Shown here: positions 58,531-64,000 of the stretch, piece by piece
Layout of the letters: each line of letters opens with the position of its first letter
Numbering within the stretch: the stretch's first letter is position 1
Assembly: GCF_021869535.1 (NCBI RefSeq)
Contig: NW_026262581.1
Location: forward strand, 119,192,771 to 119,256,770
Length of the DNA: 64,000 nt
Direction of reading: 5' to 3'
Source of the DNA: Mytilus californianus
Lineage: Eukaryota > Mollusca > Bivalvia > Mytilida > Mytilidae
Notes under the pieces: generated by a model
Told to the model about the DNA's origin: nothing
The model's database searches: none
What the model saw: the letters and a program-made list of their open reading frames with translations, nothing else
Translations under genes and position numbers: made by a program

Positions 58531-59870
58531 TATTGCATAGACGCTTTTCTATATCGAGTTTTCTAGTAAGTTTCTGCATAGTAAGGATGTTATCTCATTA
58601 ACGTTTATCCTTTATTCCTTTTATTCATATAAGTTTATTAAACCCCAGGTTACAATGTTTATCCCCTTGATCCTTTTTTAAAAGCAATAATGGAGTTCAT
58701 GCATGGTAGATGACAGTATGAGTTACTATACATAATTCCAAATTGGGAAATAACTCTATCCTTTCTCAAATTTTGGAAGCAATTCGTCTTGATACATGAG
58801 ATACATAATATAGCATATGCCCAAAGTTAACTAACAATGATTCTTCTGAAATTATTATTGAAGTTTGAGTCAAATTGTCAACGTTGTCAGCCATCTTTAA
58901 AAACGGATCAGCAATGTATTATATTTTTTCAGCAGTTTCTGAGTTTGGCAACTAAACGACTTTAACGGGATATTTAAAACATATGGTGTATATTAATGTT
59001 TTATATATACTCTTTTTGTGGCATTGTGGCTGTTTATCATACTTATCTAAGGAATAAAAATGAAACGAATTACCTGCTTTGAAACCTTTACATAAATATA
59101 TACTGATTTTATGTCCGTTTATCGAAACAAGTGCCATTTTGATAACCGTTACTAAAAGCTGAAGCAAATCAATGATTATAAATGTCGTCTTCAAGATAGT
59201 GTTTTTAACAGCTCTCAGGCTGAGCCTTTATGTTATTTGTAAGATTTTGTAAAGCAAAGCAAACAATTTCCATCCTATGAGATCATTTATGACGTTATTT
59301 TATTGGCTGATTTCAAAGTTTTACAACATAGTATAAAGATTCGAATCTAGTCTGATCAGAAATGAAACAGACACTTTATGGCACATTTTCATATTTATTA
59401 CCATTAGAGTAGACGTTTGATAAATAAATAAAAAAAACTAACATGTCTCATTCTTTTTATGTAAATGGACAGATGAAAAGAAAAGAACTTTTATGATGTG
59501 ATGATGGCATGATATATAATCTTAACAAGACCTATCCATCAGGAAGTAAAGATTTTGTATTCCTTAATCTAAAAATGATTTTATATTCTTTTAATACAAT
59601 TATTATCCATAAAAAAATAATTTATGGCCACAAATTCGTACCCACATTCCTTCTCCGTGAAGTTGATATGACAAATGTTTTTTTATAAAGTCAAAATATT
59701 TAACAGAATGTAGAAAGTCGAGACACTAGAATTTAAAATATATAATATATTTTCACTTGTTTATATTTGTTTAAATTTCGCTGAATGAGAGTTAAAATTG
59801 TATAGTTACATTCAAAATACAGGTCACCGTAATTATTTTCGACAATTGTGGCGTTGTACATGTATATGTA
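58531..59870. other. AT-rich DNA, no recognised feature
   Basis: No gene, exon or repeat identified between the satellite and the palindrome. Confidence 0.45.
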
Positions 59871-59976
59871 ATAGTTATCTCATGATGACGCGATTTGTCA
59901 TTGTAAGATCACCCCGATTGCCGGAGGCCGGAGGGTGATCTTACACTGACACACCAAGTCCGAATGGGATAACTAT
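59871..59976. repeat. Long imperfect palindrome, 44-base arms
   Basis: Arms 59871-59914 and 59933-59976 are of equal length, with a perfect inner 13 bases (TGTAAGATCACCC) and near-perfect outer 13 bases (ATAGTTATCYCAT); the loop is 18 bases. It adjoins the element at 59978. Confidence 0.75.
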
Positions 59977-59977
59977 T

Positions 59978-60390
59978 TTACATCCCAGCTGTTCTAGATT
60001 ATATAAAAAAAACATTTACGCTTCATAACAGCTAATTTAGAAAGCCACACAATCCTTATAATATACTTTATATATTAATATAGTATATACCCTTTATGAG
60101 CCACGGACACAATGTTTAAAAATGTTAAATTAACAGAGAGTTTACATCCAATCGTCCTGGTGTAAGGGGTCTATATGCTAAAGGTCTTGAGTTCGATTCC
60201 CAGCATAGACATTGGATTTTTCTACATACATTTTGATAGTTAGTCTTTCCGTAAAATATTTCTTTGTTTTATTGTGGATTTGACATCTCCACCAAAACGT
60301 TGCAGAACAAATGGTCAGCAAGCTAGGTTGATCTGGTAGGGGTTATCCGGCTCAGTTCACCCCTGGTAGAACAAAGGAGCTGGGATGTAA
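59978..60390. mobile_element. 413-bp MITE-like element X
   Basis: Bounded by a perfect 13-base inverted repeat, TTACATCCCAGCT and AGCTGGGATGTAA, with GTTCTA also inverted a few bases inside. It has no coding capacity. It contains a tRNA-like stretch. The superfamily is unknown and no convincing target duplication is seen. Confidence 0.55.
60151..60222 (+). pseudogene. tRNA-like sequence (A and B boxes only)
   Basis: TGGTGTAAGGGG fits the polymerase III A box, and GAGTTCGATTCC, 30 or so bases on, is close to the B box. The acceptor and T stems do not pair properly, so this is not a functional tRNA; it is more likely a tRNA-derived (SINE-head) remnant. Confidence 0.4.
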
Positions 60391-61007
60391 GTTACAGTAC
60401 AAATTGGAATTCAATAGCATCCAGAATTCTCCTAGTACGTATACAAATTGAAATTCCAATATCTGCTAGTAGAAATTGGAATTCTAATTTATACTTACTA
60501 AAATCAGAACAAATCAGAATTCCAATATTAACCATAGGTGGATTCTGGATTGTACTAAATTTCAAGTAGGACCAGAAAATTACTTGAAACAATAGTTAGT
60601 ATGATTCTGGATTCTACTGGATTTTTTTATTAGTATTGATTAATTTTACTGGTGCATGTGCTAAGCAAAAAACAAAATAAATGATGCTATAATTCCACTT
60701 TAAATACTTTTTTACAAACAAAATATGGTAGAATATATAAAACTTTCGTTACTTTTAATAACAGTTACTAATATTTTGTTATGATATTTTGATAGCAAAC
60801 AATTTTGACTTTACAACATGAACAGGGTTCAGGAAAACTATTTTTTTTTAAATTTTGTATGTAAAAAGCATTAACATAAATGAATAAGTTTCTATCTGAT
60901 AGACAACATTTAAAACAATTCCAATAAAATTGTTCTGGTAGATATTGAAATTAGAATGTGCACTAGGAGGATTCTGGATCCTACCGAATTCCAATGTGTA
61001 CTGTAAC
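60391..61007. mobile_element. 617-bp MITE-like element Y
   Basis: Ends are GTTACAGTACA and TGTACTGTAAC in inverted orientation, with inverted similarity continuing for about 75 bases (AATTGGAATTC / GAATTCCAAT, CCAGAATTCTCCTAGT / CACTAGGAGGATTCTGG). The interior is AT-rich, without a frame. It begins on the base after element X ends. Confidence 0.75.
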
Positions 61008-62039
61008 ATATACATTTTTCAATTATCTTCTATAGACAATGAGGGGCAGAACTATTCTTCGAAGAATAAAACAAAAACATACTAGATACATATTGATTAG
61101 ATTTTTTGAAGTATATTGTTTCATCAATCTCTTTTAGAGGAAAACGTATAGAGAACCCATTCCTGTTTTCTTGATATTTCACAAAATAAAACAACTACTA
61201 GTTGAATTACCGGAATATGTCACACCTGAAAAGATCTTCCCCTTGGAATACTAGAATTGTGATGGATTGTGATGTATTTGTAAATAATTTTTTGAAGAGG
61301 CCGTTTTCACAAAAAAAATTGGTTGGCATTTTTTTCAAGATTATTGTACATTTTGTATATCAAATACATGTGAAAACTATTATGGTGCAACTCTTAACGT
61401 TCTTTTTACGATATTTTACTTTTTATCAAACAGTTGAATGATTTATTGGTCCAACAAAAACTCATTTAATAACCCTCCGTATATTCATATAACCCTGATT
61501 TGATCTAATAAATGCACAGGCGTACAAAGTTGCATTTATTAAGAAAACAATTTTCCAAAACAAAGCAAGTTTGGCTGAAAAAAAGAGATCGTAGAAAATA
61601 AAGGTAAAGCGAGATATGACAGGACCACGATAAATATATGGAAACAGTGTACCTATATTTTGGTATTGCACAATGTCATGTTTTTTTCTGACTGTTAATG
61701 ACGTCTTTACACTTAATTCATTTGATGTTGGATGTGTACTGCTTGATATTATAGTCTTAGATACATGACTTCTTTATTAGTTTTTATTGGCTTTGAACTA
61801 GCTGTCAGTAACTGCGAGTACTCTCAGATCTTTACTTAGTGTCGTTTTTGTTGTAGGATGTATAGATACGCTGTCACGTTCGGTCTGTGTTTTCGTGAGA
61901 TGTTTATGCTTTTTATCAATCTGATGAGTTAAGCCCTTTTCAACTGATTTTTGTAGTTTGTTCTCATGTTGAACTGTTAACCACTGTTCCAGGTTAGGAG
62001 AGGGTTTGGAGCCAGTAAATTAGTTTAACCTCGCCACAT
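61008..62039. other. AT-rich DNA, no recognised feature
   Basis: Open frames at 61202-61441 and 61462-61671 have no motifs and look like chance. Confidence 0.4.
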
Positions 62040-62335
62040 TCTTTATGTGTCTGTTCCAAGTCAGGAGCCTGTAGTTCAGTGTTTGTCGTTGGTTCATGTT
62101 TGTCATATTTGTTTTTGTAAATTGTTTTGTTATAAATTACGCCGTTAGTTTTCTCAGTTGAATTGTTTCATATTTTTCATGTCGGGGCCTTTTATAGCAG
62201 ACTATACGGTATGAGTTTTTCTCATTGCTGAAGGCCGTACGGTTACCTATAATTGCTTACATCCACTTCATTCTAACTTTGGTGGAAAGTTGTCTCATTG
62301 GCAATCATGCCACACCTCCTTATTTTTATATCACA
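62040..62335 (-). repeat. Dispersed repeat R1, long minus-strand copy
   Basis: Complement of the 6858/17150 copies: GTTCCAAGTCAGGAGCCTG, GGGGCCTTTTATAGC, TTGCTGAAGGCCGTACGGTT, AAGTTGTCTCATTGGCAAT, CACACCTCCTTATTTTTAT, in the reverse block order. Confidence 0.65.
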
Positions 62336-62641
62336 AGAAGACGAATTTAAAGTCACATGGAGCAAGTTTCTTGTATTTATAATGTTGCGGAAATTATTGA
62401 ACCAATGCATGCATATATACTAAACTAAGTCCGCAGAGCACTTTTTTTACATTTATTACGAACCCATAATGTATAATCGACAAACGATATTTCTTTCAGT
62501 GAGTGTTGGTCGAAAACTTTAGCTTCTAATAAATCTTCGATTTTGTTGCCGAAGTTTACCGGGTCGTGACATTGATAAACACAAATCATGAAGCACGTGA
62601 ATTAGCGAATTAGAGTACGGGAAGACCATTATTCAATATCA

Positions 62642-62690
62642 TAAAATTAAGAGTGGAAATGGGGAATGTGTCAAAGAGACAACAACCCGA
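62642..62690 (+). repeat. Repeat M, short 5' piece
   Basis: AGTGGAAATGGGGAATGTGT and CAAAGAGACAACAACCCGA match the start of the 28.4-kb copy and then diverge abruptly. The downstream open frame (to 62958) starts inside this repeat and has no recognisable domain. Confidence 0.65.
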
Positions 62691-63099
62691 GTACATTTCT
62701 GAAAATTTTGATAAAGATCAAGGATTTTCTTTTACAAAAAAGTCCATGTACACTTGTTTTATAGTAAAACTTAAAACATTCAAGTATATAAAACTTTTAT
62801 TTTCCAATTTGAAGTTTCATATCACTTTTAAGGCCTCAATGAACTTAAATTGGTTACACAGTTGCAAAAACTTACCTGAATGCACGCAACGGATTAATGA
62901 CAAGCAAGTAAATTTAAGACTTCTTTTAAGTGAAACGAACCAACAAATGAGATTGTGAGAGTGTATTGGGAGTCATATTGATGACTTGTGCAGTGTTATA
63001 ATTTAAAACATGAAAGTGCGGAAAAAAAGATTTTACTTAATTTACTTATATTCTATGAGCTGTATTGCTTACGAATAAAGTTATTATCATTATGAAACC

Positions 63100-63225
63100 A
63101 ATATGGTCAGCCGAGAGGCCCAATAAAGGTTACACCGTACTTTGACCTATAATGGTTTACTTTTACAAATTGTGACTTGGATGGAGAGTTGTCTCATTGG
63201 CACTCATACCACATCTTCTTATGTC
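63100..63225 (-). repeat. Dispersed repeat R1, minus-strand piece
   Basis: Complement of the R1 core: GGAGAGTTGTCTCATTGGCA, CTCATACCACATCTTCTTAT, preceded by CCTATAATGGTTTACTTTTA as in the 17-kb copy. Confidence 0.65.
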
Positions 63226-64000
63226 TAACAACAGAATAAACCATAGAAATGCCCGCCAATTTTTAACAATTTTACTGTCATACAAATTAGAGGTTTATCT
63301 AGCTATAAAACCAGGTTTAATCCACCATTTTCTTCATAAGGAAATGCCTGTACTAAGTCAGTATTATGACAGTTCTTTTCCATTCGTTTGATGTGTTTGA
63401 GCTTTTGATTTTGCCATTTGATAAAGGACTTTCCGTTTTGAATTTCCTTGGAGTTTGGTATTTTTGTTATTTTACTTTTAGATATATTTTTTTAAAACAA
63501 AATGGTTTTAAAAACATCAGAAACTGTTACAACAGGCATAAAAATGTATTGTTTACATAAAACCAACTATTTTAAGATTATCAATTCATTTTTCAATGGG
63601 TTTTCAGTCGATAACACTAACTAGCGTTTGTCTACAGCCAACTCTAAAATCATGTCTATTGATACAACTGGTTATTTCTGAAACGAGATGGCATAAAACT
63701 AAACCAGAGCAACAGTATGCGATAAACATGAAACCATCAAATAGTAAAAAGAAGGAAATTTTAATTCAATCTACTGAGTATTAAAATTCATCATTTTAAC
63801 GGTGATATAGTTGATTTATTTGTCTAGATCGTGTCTTTATAATTTGAAAAGAAATTGTCTTTTCTGTCAAATGCATTTTTGATGATTTGAAATATTTCTG
63901 TGGTTGCTTAAAGGGTGAAGTGACGTTCTAAATCTCTTCCACATTACTTCCTCCAAACACTTCTCTGTCAATTACTCTCTCAGGTCAGTCTGGAACATTT
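63226..64000. other. Unassigned right end
   Basis: Several short open frames overlap but none carries a motif I recognise. No call. Confidence 0.35.

Overview
The window is animal nuclear DNA, AT-rich and mostly transposon-derived. Spliced coding exons with GT/AG junctions, a neuropeptide-type seven-transmembrane receptor exon and several dispersed repeats that I know from mussel genomes point to a marine bivalve, most likely a mytilid mussel. The species call rests on remembered repeat families, not on a search. Only two loci look like intact protein-coding sequence; nearly all other open frames are fragments of repeats.

Left end (about 1-2.85 kb): a three-exon, in-phase gene, open at its 5' end, encoding a DDE transposase of the PIF/Harbinger/ISL2EU (PHIS) type. 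It has an N-terminal Cys/His cluster and a C-terminal SWIM zinc finger. It is followed by a polyadenylation signal.

4.5-22 kb: a mosaic of duplicated repeats. A unit of about 3 kb occurs twice in tandem (4.79-7.75 and 7.91-10.69 kb), with a third, inverted, partial copy at 11.6-12.2 kb. A diverged segment (12.2-13.5 kb) recurs at 18.5-20.2 kb, and a Penelope-like retroelement sits in the first copy while the second copy is the empty site. Also present are a Tx1/L1-type retrotransposon remnant (15.8-16.9 kb), a 216-bp-offset direct duplication and a 45-50 bp minisatellite (20.2-22.1 kb).

22-49 kb: low-complexity intergenic DNA with scattered retroelement pieces. The largest is a Penelope-like copy at 32.2-35.4 kb that carries nested insertions. 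Two nearly identical 1.2-kb Penelope-like copies face each other as an inverted repeat (41.47-42.73 and 44.40-45.56 kb), and the right one interrupts a sequence whose uninterrupted copy lies at 48.2-48.6 kb.

49.9 kb onward: exon 1 of a rhodopsin-family receptor of the orexin/allatotropin type (signal-anchor TM1 through the start of TM3), ending at a GT donor. No following exon was found, so the remaining 13.7 kb may all be intron. That stretch holds a minisatellite, a 1,989-bp non-autonomous CACTA (EnSpm) transposon with perfect hallmark ends and a TAT target duplication, a 63-bp satellite array of about 2.3 kb, a long imperfect palindrome and two abutting MITE-like elements.

There is no operon-like logic here. 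The relationships that matter are nesting and duplication: retroelement tails at duplication borders, inverted retroelement pairs, and a transposon inserted at the edge of a satellite.
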